64,000 nt of DNA from an uncultured Eubacteriales bacterium (lineage in GTDB: Bacteria; Bacillota; Clostridia; Oscillospirales; CAG-382): contig URVJ01000009.1 in NCBI GenBank assembly GCA_900551295.1, positions 1 through 64,000 on the forward strand. The letters are read 5' to 3'. Within the stretch, counting starts at the first letter, position 1. Every line of letters starts with the position of its first letter. Below are positions 17,408 through 26,182 of this stretch, piece after piece. Made by a program: the position numbers and the translations under genes. The notes under the pieces were generated by a model. That model saw only the letters and a program-made list of their open reading frames with translations. It had not been told where the DNA came from and ran no database searches.

Positions 17408-20400
17408 TTATTTCTTAAGGAATTCTTCCTTTTCGTCGGGATGAACGAGGATTACGATATAATCTACTTCCGGACGCTCATCGGGATCGTTGGATTCGGT
17501 GTAGGAGATATAGCACTTTACGTACTCGGAGTACTTGGTTGTGTACTTGGTGTCTCCCTCTTTCTTGAATACCTTATCGTTGTAGCAGAGCAGCGAGTTC
17601 TTAGGCTTTACAAGATCCTTTGCAGAAACAGTCGAAATAGTACCGTTATTAAACTTAGTCTTGGAATCAAGAGTGATTACCGAGATCTTAGTATCGTCGG
17701 TTACGTTATATACGAACAATCCGGAGTTAGGATCTGCTGCGAATTCGCTTGCGTCTTCTTCGTTTACAGGTTCGATTTCGAGAACTCCGTCCTCATCGCT
17801 GTAATCAGTGATGAATACAAGCTTTGTATTTCTTTCTACGTCGATTACGTCATAGTCGGTCTTGTTTTCATTTACATAACCGTCTGTCGTCATCTTTACA
17901 AAGTGTCCGATTGCGGGATCGAAGTAGTTTTCAAGAGAATCTGCCTTGGAAACGGTCTTGGAACCTGCTACGTTTTCGATGACCTTACCCTCAAACGGAT
18001 CAAACAGATCATAGTAGTTGCGGTAATCGCCGTTATCGTCTGTTCCGGGAGTGGTATCCTTAATGATTCTCCAGTCGCTTGTAGAGGTCTTTGTTTCAAA
18101 CTCGAAGTTTTCAGCTTCTCCGTAGAGGATAAGCATATATGCTCTCGAAGTTGAATCGGGATCGCCTCTGAGAACGTACTGAACGTTGGTAAGCATTGTG
18201 TCGGGGCTTGTTGAACCCTTAAAGGAGTTCATGTCGTACTGGAGATACTCGAACTCGTCATCGCCGATCTTATTTCTGATGATGATCTTGGTTTCGGAAT
18301 TCATGATGAAATACTCGATGTACTGAACGTCGTCCGTACCGAGGAGAGAATATCCGAGTGCGTCTTCGAGTCTGTATCTTGTGCCGGCAACCTTTGTGAT
18401 GCGTGCTTCTTCAGCGGTATCAAGGTCTCTGCCGTATTCTTCCTTGTTATTCTTTTCAACAAGCGTTGTAGGATCGTTATTTACGCCCTTGAAGTTACCG
18501 TCCTCGTCTCTGTTATGGAAGAGTGAGGTAATTTCATAAGTACCGTCGGAGTTAAGCACATATGTGCAGAGCTTACCAAGGTATGCGGGATATGTGTTGC
18601 CGTCGTCCTCTCTTACGGTTACGCCGAAGTCATATCCTGTTCTTACTTTCTTGGGTGCGGGATATGTATCGTCAGTCTCAACGGGAACATACTTTTCCTT
18701 GCCGTCAACCCATACCTTGAGGTACTGGTCATTCTGCGAGGTCTTGCTGTTGAACTGCTCGGTCGTTACACCGCGGTTGCCGTTCTCGTCTGCAAGAGGA
18801 ATAATTATATTGCTGCCCGAATAGCTTGCTCCGGAGGAAGAAAGCGGATCGAAGAAGTATACGTTATTCTGGTTCTTGTTGTAGGTGTAAAGTGCGAAGT
18901 CATTATCAAGAGCAGATGCTGAGAGAAGCTGCGACTTGAAATATTCGGTCTTGGAACTCCATGCATTCTGTCTGAGGTTTGTATCGTTATCGGTACCGCC
19001 CGCAAGAGAGAATCCCTTTACGTTAAGGAATCCGTAGCAGGTTCTGAAAGACTTATTATTGCAGGTAATGGTCGCGGTATTTTCATTTACATATGAAATT
19101 GTACCTACGGTCTTATCAGCTCTCGCAAATACGTAAATCTCGTTTGCGTCTGCGTTAAGATAAGCGAAGATGTAGTCGAGGTCATTGAAACCTGCGCCGC
19201 TTATATCTGCTTCGTTGGTATAGATTGTAGGAACGGTAGGAAGTGCGTCTGCATGAGTATCATCATTTGCGATGTATACCGGAAGTCCTTCTGCATGCTC
19301 TGCAACGTCCTTGAAGTAATGACCGTCATCTGCGTCTGCGCGTCCGAAAGTTGCAGGCATATAGCGCATATACTCATAAACTCCGTCGCCGTCGGCATCA
19401 TACAGGTCAATTCTGTATATACCTGATGTATATACCTGGTTAAGAACCGTACCGAGGTTTTCCGCATTGGAAAGGTCATCATCGGTAATGTAGTAACCGT
19501 ATGTGTTGTCGTTTGCGTTTATGGTCTTCAAGCTTATAAGGCGAACGTCCTTCTCGTTTCTGAGAGCGTATGCCTCATCTGTATCGGTTATATTGCCGTA
19601 AGTGGGCTTGAGATAGTCATAGGGGGCGTCGAAGAAGTAAACGGTGGTAGAATCTACCTTACCGGAACCGTCGAGCTTGGGATAACTTGTATCGCCGCCG
19701 AAGTAATCGGTCTTCTTCTTTGTGGTTACCTTACCGAGAGTCATGTTCTCGGTAGTAATCTTCTTTACACCGCCGTCAGCGTAGAAAATAAGGTCTATTT
19801 TATTGTCATCGTCTTTATCAACAGTATAATAAATATCGAATTCAGCCATTATATAATCATCGGCTTTACCAGAAACACCGAGATCGGCGAATTCACGGTA
19901 GAATTCCTGTATAGGCTCGTCAGTTTCTGTTGCAACGAACTGGAGCGTGTCCACATCGAATTCATCGAGAAGAGGCTTATAGGTTGTCGAAGTTTCGGAA
20001 TCGTTGAAAGCGTAATGAGGAGTTGCCTTAACGCTGAAAGTCCCCTGTTCGACGTCATAGAAATATTCTGCGGTCGTCGGATATACGGTTTCCTTTACGA
20101 TAACGTACTTAGGCTTTTCGGAACCTACGCCTATGAGTTTTTCCTTAGACTCTGTCTTTGCATAGCCGGTTTCGGCAAAGAATGCATTGTAGAGCAATAC
20201 GGCAACATTTCCTCTTGTGAGAGATGTCGTGTATGTAACGGTAGAAGGAAGTCCGTTGCCGAGATCAACCTTTGAACCTTCCGCGATATCTATATAATCG
20301 TAGGGGTACTCAAGTTCCGTCTCGCCCTGTTCGTAACCGAGAGCACGGATAATCATTGTATATGCATCCTGAAGCGTAATAGGTCCGAAAGGATCGAACT

Positions 20401-20770
20401 CCGTTGCACTTCTGCCCTTGATAACGCCCGTGGAGTTTGCCCACGAAACATATGCAAAGTATGTGCTGTCGCGAAGGTCGGTAAACGAGGTCTGGTTTTC
20501 GCCGCCCTCAAGAGACTTACCGCTCTTTACGAGTCTGTAAATGAACGCTGCCATCTGCTGACGCGTTACGTTCTCACTTGTGCCGAATGTCGTATCGCTT
20601 GTACCCTTTGCAACACCAAGGTACGAAAGCAAAGAAACTGCCTTTGTCAGCGTTTCATCATTTGCACTGACATCGGAGAACTTTGAAGCAGCGGAAGCAG
20701 ACATGCACATTGCAGTGAGCATTGTCACAACCGCTATGACAACGGCAAGAAATTTCTTTGAATTTCTCAT
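17408..20770 (-). CDS. S-layer homology (SLH) domain protein 1
   Basis: A 1120-aa exported protein. A signal peptide (about 1-27, ending ASA) is followed by three SLH modules: about 29-85 (FSDVSANDETLTKAVSLL), 90-145 (FTDLRDSTYFAYVSWANS) and 150-200 (ending in RGNVAVLLYNAFFAETG). SLH modules anchor proteins to pyruvylated secondary cell-wall polymers. The remaining 900 residues are an acidic, Asp/Tyr/Thr-rich region of no recognised family, containing calcium-loop-like DADGDGVYEY. It is a paralogue of the 21072-24365 product. GGAGG lies 7 bases before the ATG. Probably an S-layer structural protein. Confidence 0.88.
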   Translation of the reverse strand: MRNSKKFLAVVIAVVTMLTAMCMSASAASKFSDVSANDETLTKAVSLLSYLGVAKGTSDTTFGTSENVTRQQMAAFIYRLVKSGKSLEGGENQTSFTDLRDSTYFAYVSWANSTGVIKGRSATEFDPFGPITLQDAYTMIIRALGYEQGETELEYPYDYIDIAEGSKVDLGNGLPSTVTYTTSLTRGNVAVLLYNAFFAETGYAKTESKEKLIGVGSEKPKYVIVKETVYPTTAEYFYDVEQGTFSVKATPHYAFNDSETSTTYKPLLDEFDVDTLQFVATETDEPIQEFYREFADLGVSGKADDYIMAEFDIYYTVDKDDDNKIDLIFYADGGVKKITTENMTLGKVTTKKKTDYFGGDTSYPKLDGSGKVDSTTVYFFDAPYDYLKPTYGNITDTDEAYALRNEKDVRLISLKTINANDNTYGYYITDDDLSNAENLGTVLNQVYTSGIYRIDLYDADGDGVYEYMRYMPATFGRADADDGHYFKDVAEHAEGLPVYIANDDTHADALPTVPTIYTNEADISGAGFNDLDYIFAYLNADANEIYVFARADKTVGTISYVNENTATITCNNKSFRTCYGFLNVKGFSLAGGTDNDTNLRQNAWSSKTEYFKSQLLSASALDNDFALYTYNKNQNNVYFFDPLSSSGASYSGSNIIIPLADENGNRGVTTEQFNSKTSQNDQYLKVWVDGKEKYVPVETDDTYPAPKKVRTGYDFGVTVREDDGNTYPAYLGKLCTYVLNSDGTYEITSLFHNRDEDGNFKGVNNDPTTLVEKNNKEEYGRDLDTAEEARITKVAGTRYRLEDALGYSLLGTDDVQYIEYFIMNSETKIIIRNKIGDDEFEYLQYDMNSFKGSTSPDTMLTNVQYVLRGDPDSTSRAYMLILYGEAENFEFETKTSTSDWRIIKDTTPGTDDNGDYRNYYDLFDPFEGKVIENVAGSKTVSKADSLENYFDPAIGHFVKMTTDGYVNENKTDYDVIDVERNTKLVFITDYSDEDGVLEIEPVNEEDASEFAADPNSGLFVYNVTDDTKISVITLDSKTKFNNGTISTVSAKDLVKPKNSLLCYNDKVFKKEGDTKYTTKYSEYVKCYISYTESNDPDERPEVDYIVILVHPDEKEEFLKK

Positions 20771-20824
20771 TATTGACCCTCCTGTAATTCCTTTATGGGT
20801 TTAAATATATTTGTTACAGGATAT

Positions 20825-20853
20825 ATTGTACATCAAAACCAAAAATATTGCAA
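20825..20853 (-). promoter_or_regulatory. sigma-A promoter of S-layer gene 1
   Basis: Minus-strand TTGCAA (20848-20853), a 17-base spacer and TACAAT (20825-20830), giving a leader of about 50 bases. Confidence 0.65.
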
Positions 20854-20867
20854 GTGTTTTTTTTACT

Positions 20868-20885
20868 TGTAACACAAATGTAACA
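20868..20885 (-). promoter_or_regulatory. TGTTACA-N4-TGTTACA direct repeat upstream of S-layer promoter 1
   Basis: Two 7-base direct repeats (20879-20885 and 20868-20874 on the minus strand) with an 11-base period, 14 bases upstream of the -35 box. The same element precedes the second S-layer gene. The geometry fits an OmpR/PhoB-family response-regulator site; the regulator is unknown. The remaining sequence to 21009 shows nothing else recognisable. Confidence 0.6.
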
Positions 20886-21009
20886 TAGAAATATTTGTCC
20901 GCGAATTGTGCAGAGTGCTCAAAAATGTGCGGAAAATGTCGAAAAAGTCCTGTTTTTCTGGTATGCACCGATTAATGCAAGGTATTTGCCGAAAGCAGAA
21001 AGTAAAAAA

Positions 21010-21033
21010 GTTCCCGGTCTTTCGACCGGGAAC
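21010..21033 (-). terminator. terminator of the second S-layer gene
   Basis: A perfect 10-bp stem GTTCCCGGTC / GACCGGGAAC with loop TTTC and a TTTTTT tract on the minus strand, 39 bases past the stop. Confidence 0.9.
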
Positions 21034-21071
21034 CACAGCCTATTCAGATTAAATCTTTATGGGATTTAAAA

Positions 21072-24000
21072 TTATTCAGCTTCGTGCTCAGTGTTGGTAT
21101 GAGTTGTAAGAACGCCCTTAGCTTCGTCGCCGTTTACGAGGATTACAACGTAATCAACGGTAGGAAGATCGTCATCGTTCTTAGCTTCAGTGTAGGTGAT
21201 ATAAGCCTTGAGGTACTTAGCGTATCCGGTCTTATATGTGCCCTTGCTGCCTTCAACCTTGGTGTTGTAGCACTTGTATTCGTTCTTGTTGGAAGAAAGG
21301 ATAGAAGCGTCGCCGAGAGAGAAGGTACCATATCTGAAGTTGTTAACACTACCGGTCTTTTCGCCGTGCTTGAGAACAGTTACAACAGTGTTGTTGTCAA
21401 CCTCGAAGAGGATGTCGGTGCCCTTGGTCGGGAATGCTTCACCGTCAACGTTGGTTGCAGTACCGTCAGCTTTATAGTTCTCAGCATCCTGCCAGCACTC
21501 AACTGCATCAACGGGAACTACGCTGAGGGTCTTGTCGCCTTCGGTGTAGTCGGTGATCCATACGAGGCCGGAAGTGCTCTGGAGGTTACCGTAGGTCTTT
21601 GCACCGGTCTTGTCGTTTACCTTACCGTCCTGAAGCTTAGTTACAGTACCGGGGGCAAGAGCATCCTTGAGAGAACCTGCGGAGCTTGCGTTAGCGGAGC
21701 CTGCGATATCTTCGGTCTTACCTGTGAAAGGATCGTATACTTCATAGAAGTTTCTGTAGTAACCGTCATCATCAACACCGGGTGTGGATGCACGAACGAT
21801 TCTGAGACCCTTAGTAGTGGAAGATCCCTTGATTTCGAAGTCTTCTGCTTCACCGTAGAGGAGTACGAGGTTTTCTCTGGAAGTAGAGTCAACGTCGTTG
21901 GAGAGTACGAAGGATACATTGTTAAGAGCAACTTCAGCAGTGTTGGTGAAGTCGGTTGCAGTGTATTCCTTGTATTCGGTTTCATCAGTAGCGGTGTTGT
22001 GGTTCTTAACGATTATCTTAGTGTAGGACTTGAGGTTGAGTACACGGTCAAATGCACGGGTACCGCCAGCATTGTTAAGAGTAAATCTGGTGCCGGAGAT
22101 CTTAGTGAGAGTGATGTCATTAAGGCCGGTTTCGATGTACTGGATGCTGTCATCCTTGTCGTCGTCGAGTTTGGTAAGATCCTTGTTGATACCCTTATAT
22201 TCGCCGTCTTCGTTTGTCTTGAATGCGAGAGAATCAAGAGTGTAGAGACCGTCTGCGTCTATGGAGTAGGTGCAGAGCTGACCTGCATATGCAGTATCGA
22301 ATTCTGAAACGATGTCAGGATAGATGTCTTTGGTAACAACGGGAACCCACTTTTCCTTGCCGTCAACATAAGCGTTGATGTAGGTTACCATATCGCCGAC
22401 CTTGGAGTCGAACTGTTCCTTGAGTTCGGAACCTGAAACGGGAACGATGAGGTTATTGGTGAACTTAAGACCCTTAGTATCTGCGCCTTCCTGGAAGAGG
22501 ACAACGTCGTTGTATACGTAGAAGTCTATATCGGCATCATCAATTACAGCGGCTTCGAGGAGGCTGCCGAAATCGTTGTTATCAGCTACGAACTTATCGG
22601 AGTAATCGTCAAAGTCGAATACTACGTTTTCAGGAGTGTAGTTGGTAACGAGCTTCCATGCGCCGTCAACCTTTGCGGTCTTGCCGTCGGTGAAGGTGAT
22701 GGTCTTGGTAGAAGTCTTAATGGACTTAACCTTAGTAGTTACAGGCTTAATAACTGCTGCAACCTTGATCTCGTTAGCATCCTGATGGAAGTAACCGAGA
22801 ACATAGTCTTCATCAGCGAACTTTTCGCCGAGGAGCTTTGCGTCGTTAGTGTAAACAACAGGGATAGTAGCGTTTTCAGCTTCTACGCCGTCATCATAGA
22901 AGTAGTAGTCATCATCGGTGTTAACCTGGAAGAAGGTGTAAGGCTTGTAATCAATGTAATCAAAGATTCCGTCGCCGTCTACATCGTAGATGTCTGCTTC
23001 GTAGAGACCGCCGTAGTAGATCTGCTGATAAGTCTGAACGAGTTCATTTGCCTGATCTGCGAAGAAACCGGTAGCATCGTATACGTCATTAGTGATAACG
23101 TTGTTGATGGTTGCTGTGTAGTAACCCTTTTCGTCATCAGAAAGATCAAAGTCGATCGCCTGGATGTCTTCTTCGTTTCTGAGGAGGTACTTCTGATCGT
23201 CATCCATGTTTGTTGCGTAAGTAGGATTGGAGTAGGAGTACGGTGCGTTGAAGAAGTAGATAGTATCGGTGCCGGTGGTAGCCTTACCGGAAAGGAGCTT
23301 AGCATCGGTATCGCCGTAGTAGCTATCTGCCTTGTTGGTGGTAACTGTTGCGAACTTGAGGTCGTTAACAGTCTTCTTTACCATGTTGGAATCAGCGAAG
23401 AGAACAGAAGAGATAGCGTTGTCATCGTCCTCGTCGAGAGTTACATACATAGTGAAGTGTGCGAGGAAGTAATCATCGAGAGCCTTAGCGTCGATCGAAA
23501 GATCCTCAGCCTTGATGTAAGCAAGAGCAGGAGCCTTAACGTCTACATCATCATCTCTGCGCTCGAAGAGAACTGCGTTGTAACCGAGATCATCGGTAAC
23601 TTCCTGTCCGTCTACTGCGTAGTGAGGAGTAGCAACTGCCTGATATTCAACTTCCTTAACGTCAAATACCTTTTCGCAGAGAGTCTTGTAAGTCTCTTCC
23701 TGAACTATGTACCAAGTACCGTCAGAGAACTGCTTTTCCTTGTTTGCAACATCCGGAACGCCTACTTCAGCAAAGAAGGTGTTGTAAAGGATGATTGCCA
23801 TGTCACCTCTGGTGAGCTTATCGGTGTAAGTAATCTTGGAATCAAGACCTTCATCGAGTGCTACGTTTTCCTTCTCAGCCTTTTCGATATAACCGAAAGG
23901 ATAAGCGAGGGTTTCGTTTTCCTCGTAACCGAGTGCACGAATGATCATCGTGTAAGCTTCCTGGAGAGTGATTTCTCCGGTAGGATCGAATGTGGTTGCA

Positions 24001-24365
24001 CTTCTACCGTTTACAATGCCCTGAGCGTTTGCCCAGCTGATCGCATAGAAATATGTGGGATCAGTAAGGTCTGTAAATCTGGTAGTGTTGCTGGACGCTG
24101 CGGGAGCATCCTTGCCGCCCTTCATCAATCTGTAGATGAAGAGAGCGAACTGCTGACGGGTAACGGGCTGGGCTACGCCGAATTCTGTATCGGATACACC
24201 CTTCGCGATACCCATGTAGTTGAGCAGGCTGACGGACTTAGCGAGATATTCGTTATCTGCTTTCACGTCAGTGAACTGCGATGCAGCGGAAGTTGAGAAC
24301 GAGAATGCGCTGACAACCATCATCACTGCAAGCACGAGTGTAAGAAATTTCTTGAAATTTCTCAT
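21072..24365 (-). CDS. S-layer homology (SLH) domain protein 2, probably highly expressed
   Basis: A 1097-aa exported protein, paralogous to the 17408-20770 product along its length. It has a signal peptide (1-28), three N-terminal SLH modules (about 29-200; FTDVKADNEYLAKSVSLL, FTDLTDPTYFYAISWANA, and a third ending RGDMAIILYNTFFAEVG) and an acidic C-terminal region without a known family. The VDGDGIFDYIDY segment resembles a calcium loop. Codon use is strongly restricted, so both complementary frames stay open for hundreds of codons, as in abundantly expressed genes. This may be the main S-layer protein. GGAGG precedes the ATG. Confidence 0.88.
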   Translation of the reverse strand: MRNFKKFLTLVLAVMMVVSAFSFSTSAASQFTDVKADNEYLAKSVSLLNYMGIAKGVSDTEFGVAQPVTRQQFALFIYRLMKGGKDAPAASSNTTRFTDLTDPTYFYAISWANAQGIVNGRSATTFDPTGEITLQEAYTMIIRALGYEENETLAYPFGYIEKAEKENVALDEGLDSKITYTDKLTRGDMAIILYNTFFAEVGVPDVANKEKQFSDGTWYIVQEETYKTLCEKVFDVKEVEYQAVATPHYAVDGQEVTDDLGYNAVLFERRDDDVDVKAPALAYIKAEDLSIDAKALDDYFLAHFTMYVTLDEDDDNAISSVLFADSNMVKKTVNDLKFATVTTNKADSYYGDTDAKLLSGKATTGTDTIYFFNAPYSYSNPTYATNMDDDQKYLLRNEEDIQAIDFDLSDDEKGYYTATINNVITNDVYDATGFFADQANELVQTYQQIYYGGLYEADIYDVDGDGIFDYIDYKPYTFFQVNTDDDYYFYDDGVEAENATIPVVYTNDAKLLGEKFADEDYVLGYFHQDANEIKVAAVIKPVTTKVKSIKTSTKTITFTDGKTAKVDGAWKLVTNYTPENVVFDFDDYSDKFVADNNDFGSLLEAAVIDDADIDFYVYNDVVLFQEGADTKGLKFTNNLIVPVSGSELKEQFDSKVGDMVTYINAYVDGKEKWVPVVTKDIYPDIVSEFDTAYAGQLCTYSIDADGLYTLDSLAFKTNEDGEYKGINKDLTKLDDDKDDSIQYIETGLNDITLTKISGTRFTLNNAGGTRAFDRVLNLKSYTKIIVKNHNTATDETEYKEYTATDFTNTAEVALNNVSFVLSNDVDSTSRENLVLLYGEAEDFEIKGSSTTKGLRIVRASTPGVDDDGYYRNFYEVYDPFTGKTEDIAGSANASSAGSLKDALAPGTVTKLQDGKVNDKTGAKTYGNLQSTSGLVWITDYTEGDKTLSVVPVDAVECWQDAENYKADGTATNVDGEAFPTKGTDILFEVDNNTVVTVLKHGEKTGSVNNFRYGTFSLGDASILSSNKNEYKCYNTKVEGSKGTYKTGYAKYLKAYITYTEAKNDDDLPTVDYVVILVNGDEAKGVLTTHTNTEHEAE

Positions 24366-24424
24366 TGTGGAATTCCTCCTGTTTTGAATTTTTTGTACAA
24401 AACTTGTGGTTCTGTTACGCTATT

Positions 24425-24453
24425 ATATTATATCAAGTCAAGGTTTTTTGCAA
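24425..24453 (-). promoter_or_regulatory. sigma-A promoter of S-layer gene 2
   Basis: Minus-strand TTGCAA (24448-24453), a 17-base spacer and TAATAT (24425-24430); an overlapping TATAAT gives a 15-base spacer instead. Confidence 0.6.
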
Positions 24454-24468
24454 GTGGTTTTCCCAAAC

Positions 24469-24486
24469 TGTAACATTAGTGTAACA
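24469..24486 (-). promoter_or_regulatory. TGTTACA-N4-TGTTACA direct repeat upstream of S-layer promoter 2
   Basis: Direct repeats at 24480-24486 and 24469-24475 (minus strand), 15 bases from the -35 box. This is the same motif, order and spacing as at S-layer gene 1, although the surrounding sequence has diverged. Confidence 0.6.
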
Positions 24487-25303
24487 TAAGCCATGTGCAA
24501 GTTTTATTCGGTTACATTATATATACATCTTTTATTCCGTCTTTGCAAGGGGGTCGGGGCAAATGAAACACTACTGTAACGTTTCCGAGAAAGTTTAAGC
24601 GGCAGATTGGGGAATTTTGGACTATTTGGGGCGGAAACGAGTTGTTTTTTCAAAGTGCAACTTTGTACTGATGCTTTTCTGCAATGAAAAGCTGAAAGAT
24701 GTTTTGCGGTCGGCTGAGTGTTGTTTATTTGGGCGAAAAATGATAATTCACTGCTATGTGCAACTCCATTCTTCAACTTTTCGGACTCGAAAAAATTGCA
24801 AAAGATTTTCGCGGCTCAGTCGCCGCCGCGAAAGCGTGGCTTCTTCTCCACGAATCAGACTATCGTCGGTAATGCTTTTCAGCTCCTCCGAAATTCTCTA
24901 TCTTCGCTCGCAGATGCTCCGCACTGCTCGATGGGGTTGGTATCTAAGCAGATGTTTTAGTTGACACAGTTCAACTCTTATGCCATGTCACGCTGCGGTC
25001 TGCGTAAACTTTATTTTAGGTTCAAAAAGTAATTTTCTAAAGTTATTTCATAGTCAACAGGACTAACTTTTCTGCCCAGCTTGCCTATCGGCAAGAAACT
25101 TGGTTCAAATTCTGCTTTTTTGTATAGTGAAAAACTCTGTGCAAAGTTTTATACAACACACAGAGTTATCTTTTTTATTACCCTTTATTTCTTAATCTCC
25201 ATAGCTTGCTTCGGCACCTGCTCAGATTTAAGTCAGCCGCCTGCCTTTTGGTGGCTGACGGTACAAGCTGGCGGCACGGAATATCCCGTAGTCTTTTTCT
25301 AAT
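24487..25303. other. gene-poor region of about 0.8 kb with inverted repeats
   Basis: No reading frame here has a credible start, ribosome binding site or recognisable protein. The region contains a short inverted repeat, AGTTGA-N6-TCAACT (about 24958-24975). Further on are a terminator-like hairpin (25133-25167) and a 10-bp stem (25232-25241 with 25250-25259, one G-U pair). The last two could belong to one minus-strand transcript ending in the T-run after 25133. Its base composition is less biased than the genes on either side. It could be a decayed mobile element or a structured RNA locus. Confidence 0.4.
25133..25167 (-). terminator. bidirectional terminator-like hairpin
   Basis: A 9-bp stem AACTCTGTG / CACAGAGTT with a 17-base loop. 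On the minus strand it runs directly into TTTTT; on the plus strand ATCTTTTTT follows. No coding gene ends just before it, which suggests an untranslated transcript. Confidence 0.6.
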
Positions 25304-25354
25304 TTAGGGGCTATTGTTTTCTTTGCAGCTTTCTTTTTAAAAAGAAAGCGCGTA
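25304..25354. repeat. 51-bp dispersed exact repeat, copy 2
   Basis: Identical to positions 2-52. The 22-bp palindrome is at 25328-25349. It lies 4 bases past the end of the ygjV-like gene on the minus strand. Confidence 0.8.
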
Positions 25355-25358
25355 CCGC

Positions 25359-25880
25359 TCAGCGCGTTCCCTTCACGTTCTCTTTTTTTGCAGCGAAAAA
25401 GGTAAATACAATTGTAATTTCAACGACAATCTCATTAAAAACAGTTGCGTATGAGGCGTAACGGAAACCATAGACGAGCATAAAAACCGAGGAAATAAAA
25501 GCCAGTACCCGAATTGCCTGAGTGTTTTTATTCCAAAACGCTGCCGTTGCTGCAATTGAGCACATTGCAGGAAGAAAGCTGTATGCGTCCTTCCACGTAA
25601 ACACTGCGGAAAGTGCAAAAAGGAATGAAAAAACAACAGGATACACATTATTCATTTTACCGTTTTTGGCAGTAACATAGAAAACGCTTTCACGTCCGAC
25701 CGCGATAAGCGTAGTTGCTGCCGCCGGGAAGCTGCCTATCAATACATGATGTGTCACCCACAGGATATCGCTCAAGAGTTTAAGTGCTATCATATCCTTT
25801 CGTTTTTTGCGAAAAAACACAGTAAGCGACGCTGCGGACGCCGCATATCCTATGATCTGACCTATAAATACCGATGTCAT
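25359..25880 (-). CDS. YgjV-family inner membrane protein
   Basis: A 173-aa hydrophobic protein with five to six predicted membrane helices and the YgjV-family features: an opening QIIGYAASAASLTVFFRKKRK, then a LKLLSDILWVTHHVLIGSFPAAATT block. The family's function is unknown; some relatives have been likened to small sugar or quaternary-amine transporters without proof. The ATG at 25880 has GGAG ten bases upstream. It is a single gene, divergent from infC, ending next to the 51-bp repeat. Confidence 0.75.
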   Translation of the reverse strand: MTSVFIGQIIGYAASAASLTVFFRKKRKDMIALKLLSDILWVTHHVLIGSFPAAATTLIAVGRESVFYVTAKNGKMNNVYPVVFSFLFALSAVFTWKDAYSFLPAMCSIAATAAFWNKNTQAIRVLAFISSVFMLVYGFRYASYATVFNEIVVEITIVFTFFAAKKENVKGTR

Positions 25881-25996
25881 GGCGGTTCATCTCCGTAATA
25901 ATTTTTGTTTTTATAATTCTACCGCTTGTTCGCGGCAACGTCAATTCGCAAAACAAGCCTGAAATGACATAAAACAAACTTTTTTTACGAAATCAC

Positions 25997-26025
25997 TTGA
26001 CAAAAGCAGTCTGATGTGGTAATAT
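25997..26025 (+). promoter_or_regulatory. sigma-A promoter of the infC operon
   Basis: TTGACA (25997-26002), exactly 17 bases, then TAATAT (26020-26025). This is near-consensus and fits a translation-factor operon. Confidence 0.85.
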
Positions 26026-26031
26026 CTATAA

Positions 26032-26182
26032 AGACAAAGAAGCAGAGCAATCTCACCCGCCGTTAACAACGGAAGGTCAATAACCGATTCTCGTGTTTAC
26101 ATGGGTTGTTATTGTTTTGCGGAGGTTTTTGCCTTCGTTTTTTGTTTTCGCCGCAAGGCAAATTATTTTGGAGGTGTTTTTC
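26032..26182 (+). promoter_or_regulatory. infC-rpmI-rplT leader (L20-leader type)
   Basis: About 150 transcribed bases lie between the promoter and the infC start. They contain GCAATCTCACCC at about 26047-26058 and a GGTCAATA element near 26075. These recall the conserved 5' part of the Firmicutes L20 leader, where ribosomal protein L20 represses its own operon. The assignment rests on position and these short elements; a covariance-model scan was not possible. Confidence 0.55.

Noticed and set aside
17441..18154. Plus-strand open frame of 237 codons opposite S-layer gene 1
   Set aside because: Also a codon-bias shadow; no ribosome binding site and no recognisable domain.
21084..24296. Long plus-strand open frames opposite S-layer gene 2 (about 400 and 500 codons)
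   Set aside because: They mirror the strong codon bias of the S-layer gene on the minus strand, lack ribosome binding sites and have low-complexity Val/Ser-rich translations.
24617..24964. Overlapping short open frames on the plus strand near 24.6-25.0 kb
   Set aside because: Ser/Arg-rich translations with no family resemblance, no ribosome binding site and an equally long frame on the other strand.
25081..25302. Plus-strand open frame of 73 codons in the gene-poor region
   Set aside because: It runs through both strong hairpins (25133-25167 and 25232-25259) and has no ribosome binding site. It is more likely non-coding.
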